Source of the DNA: Candidatus Omnitrophota bacterium
GTDB lineage: Bacteria; Omnitrophota; Gorgyraeia; Aquiviventales; Aquiviventaceae
DNA: 62,227 bases
NCBI GenBank assembly: GCA_030697665.1
Contig: JAUYPJ010000144.1
Span: 1 to 62,227, forward strand
Reading direction: 5' to 3'
Shown here: piece after piece, positions 18,481-27,632 of the stretch
Numbering within the stretch: position 1 is the first letter of the stretch
Layout: every line of letters starts with the position of its first letter
The notes under the pieces: model-generated
Databases searched by the model: none
The model's input: only the letters and a program-made list of their open reading frames with translations
What the model was told of the DNA's origin: nothing
Program-made: the position numbers and the translations under genes

Positions 18481-18510
18481 GCTCCTTCCGTCAGCACGCG
18501 GTTAGCACGG
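18481..18510. repeat. 30-bp near-repeat, right copy
   Basis: It begins GCTCCTTCCGTCAGCA and matches 27 of 30 positions of 15758-15787. It lies between the ChrB gene and the terminators of the tRNA-fMet gene, close to a tRNA, as an integration scar would. Confidence 0.7.
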
Positions 18511-18515
18511 AGACA

Positions 18516-18548
18516 AAAAGAGGGTTACGGCAAAGTACCGTAACCCTC
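18516..18548 (-). terminator. Intrinsic terminator downstream of tRNA-fMet (distal)
   Basis: On the minus strand a perfect 11-bp stem GAGGGTTACGG / CCGTAACCCTC with a 7-base loop is followed by TTTTTG, a textbook intrinsic terminator. Confidence 0.85.
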
Positions 18549-18591
18549 GCGATGAAGATTGTCACCCCCAAGCCCCCAAGATCACCACACA

Positions 18592-18621
18592 TCAAAAGCC
18601 CCCACCTTTCGATGGGGGCTT
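18592..18621 (-). terminator. Intrinsic terminator downstream of tRNA-fMet (proximal)
   Basis: On the minus strand AAGCCCCCA / TGGGGGCTT (9 bp, 8-base loop) is followed by TT, eight bases after the tRNA 3' end. Together with the hairpin at 18516-18548 it gives two stacked terminators. Confidence 0.8.
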
Positions 18622-18668
18622 GGATGAGTAGCGGGGGTTGGATTTGAACCAACGACCTTCGGGTTATG

Positions 18669-19003
18669 CGTCCCACGACAGCTTTCGCTGCCCCCGCATG
18701 CTTCGCTTTGCCCCGTGAAATGCGAAGCATTTCCGGGACTGCGTCCCCGAAATCGCTCCGCGATTTCTGGGGGCGAAGCAAAGCGTGTGGAGTTCGTGGT
18801 CTGGACTATACCTTCACCCTGTCCTCGATCCTGGACGAGGGTGCCCGCCGTCTAGTCTCTACACCTTCCCCGCCCACAGGAAAAACTCTGGGCGGGGCTT
18901 GGCTCGGTATTACCAGCCTACCTGTCACCAGGCAGGTGAAGGCTTCACCGAATTTGGCGGGTGTCACCCAGCCGTTTCCGGCTGGGCAGCCCACTTTTCA
19001 ATG
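18669..19003 (-). ncRNA. Group I intron in the tRNA-fMet anticodon loop
   Basis: This 335-nt intron starts CATTGAAAAGTGGG and ends in G. P1 is GGCUCAU/GUGGGCU with the required U-G pair at the 5' splice site (exon U33). The conserved core is present in order: P-like AAATTCGGTGAAGCC, Q-like AATACCGAGCCAAGCCC (18895-18911), R AGAGACTA (18853-18860) and S AAGGTATAGTCC (18803-18814); GACTA/TAGTC forms P7. This resembles subgroup IC3 introns of bacterial tRNAs. There is no endonuclease ORF. The segment after P7 contains a large palindromic insertion (18700-18785). Confidence 0.87.
18700..18785. repeat. Palindromic element inside the tRNA intron
   Basis: The outer arms are GCTTCGCTTTGCCCC and GGGGCGAAGCAAAGC; inside are three perfect hairpins with 3-base loops (GAAATGC-GAA-GCATTTC, GGGAC-TGC-GTCCC, GAAATCGC-TCC-GCGATTTC). 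It lies in the peripheral P9 region, where insertions are tolerated. The arm word GCTTTGCTTCGC recurs in the hairpin at 46164-46207. Confidence 0.75.
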
Positions 19004-19054
19004 AGCCCGACGAGCTACCTGGCTGCTCCACCCCGCAGTGGAAACTTGCCTTGA

Positions 19055-19369
19055 TTATAAGAGACACACCGCGGTAAAGTCAACGGGCATGAATCTGATC
19101 CCCACAAATCGGAGCGCCCCGCGCTCGACTCGCTCGTGGGTGTCATGACGGCACGTGAGCTCACAGCGGAATCGGCAGATCAATGCGCTGGCCGCGGCGA
19201 CTTCGATCACGCTATCCAGTCCAAAGCCAACCAGGGCGATGCTCCCCGCGAGCCACCCTGCGCCGATGGCCACGCACGCCTCGACGATGTTCCAGCCCAC
19301 TGTGGCGTACTCCAGCCGCAAGGCGTGCCGGATGAACCGCTCTGGCTGACCTGACTGCGTCTGTTTCAG
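19055..19369 (-). pseudogene. Broken cation diffusion facilitator (CDF) exporter, N-terminal fragment
   Basis: The readable frame QPERFIRHALRLEYATVGWN..AGSIALVGFGLDSVIEV matches the first two to three helices of CzcD-type exporters, including the GSxALxGFGxDS motif. It continues recognisably to ERGALRFVGIRF, then becomes unrelated sequence and stops just before the tRNA-fMet gene. No ATG is present upstream before the PII stop. A full exporter is ~300 residues, so two thirds are missing; the remainder was probably lost at the tRNA junction. Confidence 0.7.
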
Positions 19370-19704
19370 ATGGCGTTGTCTCCTCTGTCACCGGTGCGGA
19401 TGCTGATGGCCTCCTGCACGGTTGAGACAAAGATTTTACCATCGCCGCGGCGGCCGGTGTGCGCGGCCTTCTGGATGGCGTTCACAATCGCATCGCATTC
19501 CTCATTGGGACAGACGATCTCAATCTTCACCTTGGGCGTGAATTCTACGACCGCTTCGCTGGCGTGATGGGGGTAGCTCTCGTCTTTTTCCCGCCCGCAC
19601 CCTTTGAGCTCGGAAATGCTCATCCCGCGGACGTGGATCTCGTGCAGCGCATCGGTCACCTTCTGCAGCATGAACGGCTGGATGTACGCTTTGATCTCTT
19701 TCAT
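19366..19704 (-). CDS. PII-like signalling protein of the metal-efflux operon
   Basis: The 112-residue ferredoxin-like trimer subunit starts [20 protein letters not shown] and has the PII C-terminal signature [27 protein letters not shown]. The T-loop region ([21 protein letters not shown]) lacks the classical uridylylated Tyr context and carries a His pair. PII relatives encoded with CusA/CzcA exporters form a distinct group, probably regulating the pump rather than nitrogen metabolism; that role is inference. Its start overlaps the stop of the YnfA-like gene. Confidence 0.85.
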   Translation of the reverse strand: MKEIKAYIQPFMLQKVTDALHEIHVRGMSISELKGCGREKDESYPHHASEAVVEFTPKVKIEIVCPNEECDAIVNAIQKAAHTGRRGDGKIFVSTVQEAISIRTGDRGDNAI

Positions 19705-20048
19705 CCGGCGTGTCCTCCCCGTGGCATCCACATGATGCATGCGACCCCCGCCAGGCAGAGGCCCGCACCCACCCAATCCCACAGATCGGGCATGCGCCGG
19801 TCGATCCCCCAGCCCCACAGCGTGGAGAGCACGACGAACACCCCACCGTAGGCCGCATAGACGCGTCCGAAGTGGGCGGCCTGGTACGTGGGGATGACGC
19901 CGTAGAGCACCAGGACTCCGGCTCCCACCAAGCCAAGCAGGAGCGAACGGTGCTCCCGCAGCCACTGCCACATCAGGTAGCCACCACCAATCTCGCACAA
20001 ACCCGCCAGGATAAAGAGGGCCAGTGACACCGCGATGCGTTGCGCCAT
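19701..20048 (-). CDS. YnfA/UPF0060-family small membrane protein
   Basis: The 115-residue protein has four helices typical of the SMR-like YnfA family ([66 protein letters not shown]). It overlaps both czcA (at 20048) and the PII-like gene (19701-19704), so it is translated in the metal-efflux operon. YnfA proteins are implicated in small-molecule or cation efflux. Confidence 0.88.
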   Translation of the reverse strand: MAQRIAVSLALFILAGLCEIGGGYLMWQWLREHRSLLLGLVGAGVLVLYGVIPTYQAAHFGRVYAAYGGVFVVLSTLWGWGIDRRMPDLWDWVGAGLCLAGVACIMWMPRGGHAG

Positions 20049-23000
20049 CAGAATTCCACCTCCTTCTTCTCAAACCACCGGTAAATGGCTGGCAGCACCA
20101 CCAGCGTCAGCAAGGTCGAGGTGATCAGTCCACCGATGACCACAGTGGCCAGAGGTCGCTGCACTTCCGCCCCCTCCCCATGACCCAGCGCCATGGGGAT
20201 AAATCCCAAGCTGGCGACGAGTGCGGTCATGAGCACCGGTCGAAGCCGGGTCATGGCCCCCTCATACACGGCCTCGCGCATGGCCTTACCCTCCCGCCGG
20301 AGCTGGCTGATGTAGGTCACCAGGACGAGACCATTCAGCACGGCGACCCCGAAAAGCGCAATGAAGCCCACCCCAGCGGAGATGCTGAAGGGCATCCGCC
20401 GCAGCAGCAACGCGAGGATACCGCCTGTGGCCGCCATGGGCACATTGGCGTAGATGAGGAGCGCTGGCTGGATCGAACCAAAGGTCGAGTAGAGCAACAC
20501 AAAGATCAGCAGGAGGGCGACAGGCACCACGATCGCCAACCGGGCCGAGGCGCGCTGCAGGTTCTCAAACTGCCCGCCCCATTCCACGACATAGCCAGAA
20601 GGGAGTTTGACCTGCGTGGCCACCGCGCGTTGCGCTTCCTGAACGAACCCGCCGAGGTCCCGCCCGCGGACGTTACACTCGACTGTGATCCGCCGCTGGA
20701 TCGCTTCCCGGCTGATCTGTGCCGGGCCTTCTTCGATCTGAATCTTGGCGAGCTGTCCCAAGGGGATCAAGCGCCCCTCCGGATCGGCCACCGGCAGCCG
20801 CTTGAGTTCATCCAATTGGTTACGTGCTTCCTCGATGAACCGCACCTGCAGTGCAAAACGTTTCTGACCTTCAAATATCTCCCCCACGACTTTGCCGCCC
20901 AAGGCTTCCACAGCGGCCAGGACATCCACCGCGTTGATCCCGTAGCGGGCCATCGCTGGTCGGTCGACCAACACCTGGACGACCGGCAAACCCGTGATCT
21001 GCTCGGCCTTCACATCCTGGGCGCCCCGGACTTTGGAGACCACCGCGACGATGCGATCGGCGACCTGCTTGAGGGTCCGCAGGTCCTCCCCGTATACCTT
21101 GATGCCGATGTCCGACCGCACCCCGGCGATAAGCTCACTCATGCGCAACTCGATAGGCTGCGAGTAGCTGAATTTCGTGCCGGGCACATGCTCATTGAGT
21201 GCCCGATCCATCGCGGCAATCAGGGCTTCTTTCGAGTGGGTCGTCTTCCAGAACTTCTTGGACTTCAGGATCACAAAGATGTCGCTGATCTCCACTCCCA
21301 TGGGATCGGTGGCGATCTCCGGCCGGCCGGTCTTCGAGACAACAGTCTCCACTTCGGGAAAGGTCTTCAGGGTTTGCTCGATGAGGGTCGTATTCTGGAT
21401 CGAGGTGCTCAAGGACACGCTCGGCAGCCGCCAGGCCTGCAGGGCGATAGCCCCTTCGTCCAGTTTTGGGATGAACTCGGAACCGAGAAACGGAACCGCG
21501 ATGAGGCTGACCAGAAACGTGCCGAGCGCGCCCGCCGCCACGCGCTTGGGGTGCTCCAATGCCCACGTGAGCTGCTTCGCATACCAGGGGCGAATCCACT
21601 GGAGCAGCTTGGTGTCGCCTTCTTTGACCGGTCCTGTGAGGAACAACGAGGCCAGGACCGGCATCAGCGTGAACGCCAGGAGAAGTGACCCCGCCAGCGC
21701 GAAGAGGACTGTCAGCGCCATGGGCGTGAACATCTTGCCCTCGATCCCCTGGAGTGTGAGGATCGGCAGATAGACGATCATGATGATGCCGACTCCGAAG
21801 ATGACTGGCCGGGCCACCTCCTTGGCGGCATCGCGGATCACGACGAGTCGATCCTTGCTGTGCTTGGCCTGCTCGGCCAGGTGGCGCATGATGTTTTCAA
21901 TAATCACGACAGCGCCATCCACGATCAGCCCGAAGTCAATAGCCCCCAAACTCATGAGGTTGCCGGAGAGGCCCACCCGCAACATCCCGATGAAGGCAAT
22001 GAGCATGGCGAGGGGGATCGCCGAGGCCACAATCAGCCCGCCGCGCACGTTGCCCAAGAGGATCAGCAACACGAGGATCACCAGCGCCCCACCCTCGGCG
22101 AGGTTCTTGATGACCGTATGGATCGTCTTGCGGACCAGCTCGGTCCGGTCGTAGAAGGTATCGATGGTGACTCCTTTGGGCAGCGTGGGCTTGATCTGCT
22201 CGATCTTCGCCTTCACGCGGTCCACGACCACGCGGGAGTTTTCCCCCAGGAGCATCATGACGATGCCGGTCACCGCCTCGCCCCGGCCGTCACGGGTGAC
22301 GGCACCCTGGCGAACCATCGGCGCAAAGGCGACCTTGCCCAAATCTCGGATGTACAGGGGACGCCCCCCTTCACGGACCTCCACGACGATGTTGCCGACA
22401 TCCTCGAGGGTCTGGATAAGACCGACGCCCCGGATGATGTATTGCTCCTGGTTATGTTCGATGTAGGCCCCACCCGCGTTGGTGTTGTTCGCTTCGAGCG
22501 CCTCAAACACATGGCTGATGGGGATCTCATGCTGGATGAGCTGCCGGGGATCCAGTTGCACTTCGTAGGTCTTGAGCTCACCACCAAACGTGTTGATCTC
22601 CACCACGCCGGGGACGGTCTTGAGTTGGAAGGCGATGAACCAGTCCAAGATCGTGCGCAGCTCCATGAGCGAGTAGCCCTCCCCGCGTACTTCAAATTGA
22701 TAGATCTCGCCCAATCCTGAAGAAATCGGCCCCATCTCCGGGTCGCCGAAGCCTTGCGGGATCTCCTCGCGGGCCACCTGGAGCCGTTCATTGATGAGCT
22801 GGCGGGCGTGGTAGATGTCGGTGCCGTCTTTGAAGACGATGGTGACGGCGGAGAGGCCGAACTTCGAGACCGAGCGGATCTCTTCGATGCCCGGCAGACC
22901 ACTCATCGCGGTCTCAATGGGGAAGCTGATGAACTGTTCGACTTCGAGCGGGCCTAAGGCCGGGGCATTGGTGAGCACTTGGACCTGGACATTGGTGATA

Positions 23001-23125
23001 TCGGGAACCGCATCGATGGGCAGTCGCCGCATGGCGAGGATGCCGCCTCCGGCGATCAAGAGAGTCGCCAACAGCACCAGGAAGCGGTTCCTGAGGGAAA
23101 ACTCAATCAGCCGGTCGCCCATCAA
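20048..23125 (-). CDS. czcA: Heavy-metal efflux RND transporter, CzcA/CusA family
   Basis: The 1025-residue inner-membrane proton/metal antiporter starts [23 protein letters not shown]. It has the HME-RND signatures [18 protein letters not shown], the periplasmic porter and docking domains, and the transmembrane relay block [19 protein letters not shown] with the essential acidic residue. It works with the adaptor (start overlapping the adaptor stop) and the TolC-like channel to move metal across the envelope. Substrate (Zn/Co/Cd versus Cu/Ag) cannot be decided; the three-Met cluster of CusA is not obvious. Confidence 0.95.
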   Translation of the reverse strand: MMGDRLIEFSLRNRFLVLLATLLIAGGGILAMRRLPIDAVPDITNVQVQVLTNAPALGPLEVEQFISFPIETAMSGLPGIEEIRSVSKFGLSAVTIVFKDGTDIYHARQLINERLQVAREEIPQGFGDPEMGPISSGLGEIYQFEVRGEGYSLMELRTILDWFIAFQLKTVPGVVEINTFGGELKTYEVQLDPRQLIQHEIPISHVFEALEANNTNAGGAYIEHNQEQYIIRGVGLIQTLEDVGNIVVEVREGGRPLYIRDLGKVAFAPMVRQGAVTRDGRGEAVTGIVMMLLGENSRVVVDRVKAKIEQIKPTLPKGVTIDTFYDRTELVRKTIHTVIKNLAEGGALVILVLLILLGNVRGGLIVASAIPLAMLIAFIGMLRVGLSGNLMSLGAIDFGLIVDGAVVIIENIMRHLAEQAKHSKDRLVVIRDAAKEVARPVIFGVGIIMIVYLPILTLQGIEGKMFTPMALTVLFALAGSLLLAFTLMPVLASLFLTGPVKEGDTKLLQWIRPWYAKQLTWALEHPKRVAAGALGTFLVSLIAVPFLGSEFIPKLDEGAIALQAWRLPSVSLSTSIQNTTLIEQTLKTFPEVETVVSKTGRPEIATDPMGVEISDIFVILKSKKFWKTTHSKEALIAAMDRALNEHVPGTKFSYSQPIELRMSELIAGVRSDIGIKVYGEDLRTLKQVADRIVAVVSKVRGAQDVKAEQITGLPVVQVLVDRPAMARYGINAVDVLAAVEALGGKVVGEIFEGQKRFALQVRFIEEARNQLDELKRLPVADPEGRLIPLGQLAKIQIEEGPAQISREAIQRRITVECNVRGRDLGGFVQEAQRAVATQVKLPSGYVVEWGGQFENLQRASARLAIVVPVALLLIFVLLYSTFGSIQPALLIYANVPMAATGGILALLLRRMPFSISAGVGFIALFGVAVLNGLVLVTYISQLRREGKAMREAVYEGAMTRLRPVLMTALVASLGFIPMALGHGEGAEVQRPLATVVIGGLITSTLLTLVVLPAIYRWFEKKEVEF

Positions 23126-24084
23126 TCGCTGTCTTCCAGGGTGTCCTTGAGCAGCTCCGCTTTCAGGTGGAAGCTGCCGGCTGCGACCACTTGCTCTCCT
23201 GCGTTGAGACCCGCAAGGATCTCCACCTGCCGTCCCGTCTCGTTGCCGATTTGCACATCCCGCGCTTCAAATGTTTCCGGACCCGTCTGGACAAAGACCA
23301 CACGCTCATCTTCCAGCCGCTGGATCGCCTCATGCGGCACGACCAGCGCCTCATCGGCGGTGGGGATATAGAGCGTGCCGGTCACGAACATGCCGAGCCT
23401 TAAGGCGTAGTCAGGATTCTCCACCTGAGCCCGCAGCTTGATGGTGCGCGTGTGTTGATCCACCTGGGGGGAGACGAACACAATCTTGCCGGGGAAGACC
23501 CGATCCGGGTAGGCAACCGACTGGGCCTCAAGCCGCTGGCCCACTTGGACCAACGCCACATCCTGTTCGTACACGTCAAAGGTGGCCCACACCTGGCTGA
23601 GATCGGCAATCGTCATCAGCGAGGTCAGCGGATCCACCGAGGCGCCTACACTGGCATGAAGACCCAACACCAGACCGCTGCGAGGCGCTGCGACCTGCAC
23701 GGGGGTCCCGCTGGAATTGGACGCGACGATCGCCACAGGCGTCTCCGCTACGACCTGCTGGCCAATGGTGACCAGCAGTTCCTTAAGGGTGCCGGCTTCC
23801 GGGGCGTTGACGTGCGCGAGCCGGTCGGTATCCTGGGCGATGTGCCCTGTCACCTCGAGGGTCTGTTCCAGGGGTTTGAGTTCGGCAGGCATGACGGTCA
23901 TGTCGAGTGCCTGCTGTGTGGCTTGGGCCAAGTGGATCGCGCCTCCGCGCTCCTCACCTTCATGTTCCTCATCTGTATGTGTTGAGGATTCCCCGCTCGG
24001 TCCCGCTCGGCCACAGCCAACCATGCCAAGGGCAAGACACAACGCAAGCAGGGCCGTGATCGGCCAGGGGCGTATGCGACTCAT
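23122..24084 (-). CDS. czcB: RND periplasmic adaptor, CzcB-like lipoprotein
   Basis: The 320-residue protein has the lipobox MVGCGRAG near residue 24, a His/Glu-rich segment (THTDEEHEGEERGG), a barrel-sandwich domain (VNAPEAGTLKELLVTIGQQVV and APRSGLVLGLHASVGASVD) and a membrane-proximal domain (GLNAGEQVVAAGSFHLKAEL). It bridges CzcA and the outer-membrane channel. It lacks the long coiled-coil hairpin of drug adaptors, as is common in HME adaptors. Overlap with both neighbours indicates one operon. Confidence 0.92.
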   Translation of the reverse strand: MSRIRPWPITALLALCLALGMVGCGRAGPSGESSTHTDEEHEGEERGGAIHLAQATQQALDMTVMPAELKPLEQTLEVTGHIAQDTDRLAHVNAPEAGTLKELLVTIGQQVVAETPVAIVASNSSGTPVQVAAPRSGLVLGLHASVGASVDPLTSLMTIADLSQVWATFDVYEQDVALVQVGQRLEAQSVAYPDRVFPGKIVFVSPQVDQHTRTIKLRAQVENPDYALRLGMFVTGTLYIPTADEALVVPHEAIQRLEDERVVFVQTGPETFEARDVQIGNETGRQVEILAGLNAGEQVVAAGSFHLKAELLKDTLEDSD

Positions 24085-25343
24085 CGAACCTCCTTGCGGT
24101 CAGGTATCAGCGTGCTGGCCACGGCCTGATTCAACCGGGCCAGTTGGGTGCGATAGGTAGCCAACGCGTCCACATAGGCGACTTTCGTTTCCCGAACCGT
24201 CGCCAGATGCTCCAGATAGGTGATAAAATTGATGTCGCCCTCGCGATACTGCTGGCTGGCCAGCCGCGTCAGGTCATTGGCCTGTTCCACCCCGGTTTTC
24301 CAGACGGTCACCTGGCGCTGGGCGAGCCGGGCTTCCGCCACCGCACTCACGACCTCAAGCCCCACCTCGCGCTTGAACGCCTCATATTCGACTTCGCGCC
24401 TGGTGAGTTCAGCCTTCGCTTCGCGGATCGCGCCTCGGTTCTGGTTCCAGAACGGAATCGGCCACCGAATGGCCAGGCCGAAGACCTGCTCTTTTCCCGC
24501 TTCTCCAGTCTCTCGGGTGCCAATCGCACTGACGGTGGGATTGTCGAGGATGTTGCTGAGGGCCAGCCGCCAGCGGTTGCGCTGGGCCCGGATCGCGGCC
24601 TCCCGCGCTTTCAGGTCCGGCCGCTGTTGGAGGGCTTGGGTCAGCAGTTGGTCAGGATCAATGTCCTGGGGTTGATAGGTAAATTGATCAATGAGCGCAA
24701 GGGACTGCTGCGCATCCCGGCCCAGGAGGATGTTGAGGGCGGCGGTATCGAGGGTGATCTGCTTGTCCGCCTCCAGCACCGCATTCTCGGCTTTGGCCGC
24801 CTCGATCTGGGCGCGCAGCAGTTCATTGCGGAGCACCTCGCCGGCGTTGTACCGCAACTGCACCTGGTCGAAGAGGCCGCGGGTCAACGTCAGCACCTCA
24901 CGCGCCACCCCGATGCGCTGGGTGGACAGGAGCAGATGGTTGTAGGCCTGGGTCACCTCGAAGGCGACCTCGCTCCAGACGCGCTGGAGCAGATGCTGCG
25001 TCGCCTGATAGTCGGCTTTGCCGGCCTTGCCGCGCAGCCAGAACTTGCCGAGGACATCCACTTCCTGGCTCAGGGCGATGGAGTCATCGCCAACCGTGGA
25101 CCCGCCCTTCAGACCCTGCGAGAGCTCTGTGGCGCTGACTTCAAGCTCGGGATTCGGCAGGGCGCGATCCTGAATCCAGCGGCCTCGCGCCGCCTCCACC
25201 TCCTGGCGCGCCTGCAGCAGGCGCGGATTGCGCTGCCAGGCAATCTGCAGCGCCTCCTCCAGCGATAGACGCTCTGGCTCCTGGCCCCAAGCGAGGGGCA
25301 TGCACAGCAGCATACTCACAATGGCGACAAGGACTCGGCCCAT
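24081..25343 (-). CDS. czcC: TolC-family outer-membrane efflux protein, CzcC-like
   Basis: The 420-residue protein has a signal peptide (MLLCMPLAWGQ) and two TolC repeats: LSLEEALQIAWQRNPRLLQARQEVEAARGRWIQDRALPNPEL near the N-terminus and RPDLKAREAAIRAQRNRWRLALSNILDNPTVS in the middle. It forms the trimeric exit duct of the CzcCBA-type complex. The stop overlaps czcB. Confidence 0.93.
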   Translation of the reverse strand: MGRVLVAIVSMLLCMPLAWGQEPERLSLEEALQIAWQRNPRLLQARQEVEAARGRWIQDRALPNPELEVSATELSQGLKGGSTVGDDSIALSQEVDVLGKFWLRGKAGKADYQATQHLLQRVWSEVAFEVTQAYNHLLLSTQRIGVAREVLTLTRGLFDQVQLRYNAGEVLRNELLRAQIEAAKAENAVLEADKQITLDTAALNILLGRDAQQSLALIDQFTYQPQDIDPDQLLTQALQQRPDLKAREAAIRAQRNRWRLALSNILDNPTVSAIGTRETGEAGKEQVFGLAIRWPIPFWNQNRGAIREAKAELTRREVEYEAFKREVGLEVVSAVAEARLAQRQVTVWKTGVEQANDLTRLASQQYREGDINFITYLEHLATVRETKVAYVDALATYRTQLARLNQAVASTLIPDRKEVR

Positions 25344-25364
25344 AGCAACTCACTTTCCTTGTGA

Positions 25365-25400
25365 ACCCCGTACCACGGGCGTACGCCCGTGGTACGGGGT
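25365..25400. repeat. Perfect 36-bp palindrome upstream of czcC
   Basis: The half-site is ACCCCGTACCACGGGCGT followed directly by its exact reverse complement, with no loop. It lies 22 bp before the czcC start, between it and the small His/Cys gene. It could be an operator, a cruciform or an attenuating hairpin in the operon mRNA; no T-tract follows. Confidence 0.85.
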
Positions 25401-25472
25401 GAAGACAGACCATGGCATAAGAAGAAAATGCGACAATACGACAGACACATGTGATGGAACTTCAGAGGAGAC

Positions 25473-25757
25473 TTACACGAGGAACTTGGGAGGCGGATCA
25501 GGCAGGCGAATGACCGCCTGCTGGTAGAGCATGGGTGGCTCGATCAGAGGAGCACTCTCTTCGGAAAGGATCGGCTGTGGAGTGGTTTGGGTTTTCGCCG
25601 CATCGGCCACGTGATGGTTCGTGCAGCAGACCATGCAATGATGAAGGTCTGGTTGATGGTTCGACCGCTCAGCTTCCGCGGCACGAGCCACGAACCCGCC
25701 CACCAGCATCAAGGCTAGAACTGCCAATAGCGTTCTACGCTGCATGGTCTTTCGCAT
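25473..25757 (-). CDS. Small secreted His/Cys protein at the head of the metal-efflux operon
   Basis: The 94-residue protein has an N-terminal signal peptide (MQRRTLLAVLALMLVGGFVARAAEA) and a mature part with the metal-binding-looking cluster HHCMVCCTNHH near residues 39-49, then a Pro-rich tail. It precedes czcC in the same direction. A periplasmic metal-binding or sensing role is plausible, though I do not recognise the family. An ATG four codons inside (25745) is the more likely start by signal-peptide length. Confidence 0.65.
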   Translation of the reverse strand: MRKTMQRRTLLAVLALMLVGGFVARAAEAERSNHQPDLHHCMVCCTNHHVADAAKTQTTPQPILSEESAPLIEPPMLYQQAVIRLPDPPPKFLV

Positions 25758-25837
25758 TTGTGAGCGAGTCTACCATGCAGACACAGTTTCTTCAAGAGTT
25801 CGATGGGCGCGACCGATGGGAGGAACGGCTCGAAGGG

Positions 25838-26140
25838 CTACGGCGACGGGCGGTCTGCGTCAGTGGAGGGAAGCGGCACGACCAACTCGTGGGGCTCGGA
25901 CACCTTGAAGGTGGAGCGGATCAGCCCCTCCACGTAGACGGGATCCGTCTTGAGCCGCTGCTGCTCGCGCGCGAGCCGCTCCTGCTGGCCGGTGATCTCG
26001 GCCAGGCGTCGATCCAGCCGGCGCTCAACCCACCACAGCCGCGCCATGTCGAACAACCCCGGCCCGAAGGAAAGCGCACTGAGCAGGCCAATGCCGAGAA
26101 GCCATCCTCTCAGTCGTTTCGGGTCGGTGTGGTGACGCAT
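25838..26140 (-). CDS. ftsB: Septum formation initiator FtsB/DivIC-like
   Basis: The 100-residue protein has a short cytosolic N-terminus, one membrane helix (LLGIGLLSALSFGPGLFDMARL) and a coiled coil (VERRLDRRLAEITGQQERLAREQQRL) ending with DPVYVEGLIRSTFKVSEPHEL. This is the FtsB/DivIC architecture, a bitopic divisome component. Location directly after eno, with two bases between the stop of eno and its start, is the common ftsB context. Confidence 0.85.
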   Translation of the reverse strand: MRHHTDPKRLRGWLLGIGLLSALSFGPGLFDMARLWWVERRLDRRLAEITGQQERLAREQQRLKTDPVYVEGLIRSTFKVSEPHELVVPLPSTDADRPSP

Positions 26141-26142
26141 CC

Positions 26143-27555
<1,413 letters not shown>

Positions 27556-27593
27556 TTATCAAAGTTTAACATGCATTAAACCTACCTATACGT

Positions 27594-27622
27594 TTGACAA
27601 GCCCTGGAGGGCGTGATATAGT
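27594..27622 (+). promoter_or_regulatory. Sigma-70 promoter for a leaderless mRNA
   Basis: TTGACA (27594-27599), a 17-bp spacer and TATAGT (27617-27622) form a near-consensus promoter. The transcription start expected about seven bases further falls on the GTG/ATG start codons at 27630/27633, so the message would have no 5' leader and no ribosome-binding site. Confidence 0.75.
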
Positions 27623-27632
27623 GTAGGTTGTG

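Larger units (their letters stand above)
18629..19037 (-). tRNA. Initiator tRNA-fMet(CAT), split by a group I intron
   Basis: The 5' exon is 19004-19037 (34 nt, up to U33) and the 3' exon is 18629-18668 (40 nt, positions 34-73). Joined, they give GCGGGGTGGAGCAGCC..GGGCTCATAACCC..GGTTCAAATCC..CCCCGC, the conserved bacterial initiator: three G-C pairs in the anticodon stem (GGG/CCC) and no Watson-Crick pair at 1:72 (U opposite U). CCA is not encoded. The intron falls between U33 and the first anticodon base. Two terminators follow. Confidence 0.9.

Noticed and set aside
20024-21688. A 554-codon plus-strand open frame opposite czcA
   Set aside because: Composition is rich in His, Gln, Asp and Arg from reading the complement of RND codons; no domain is visible.
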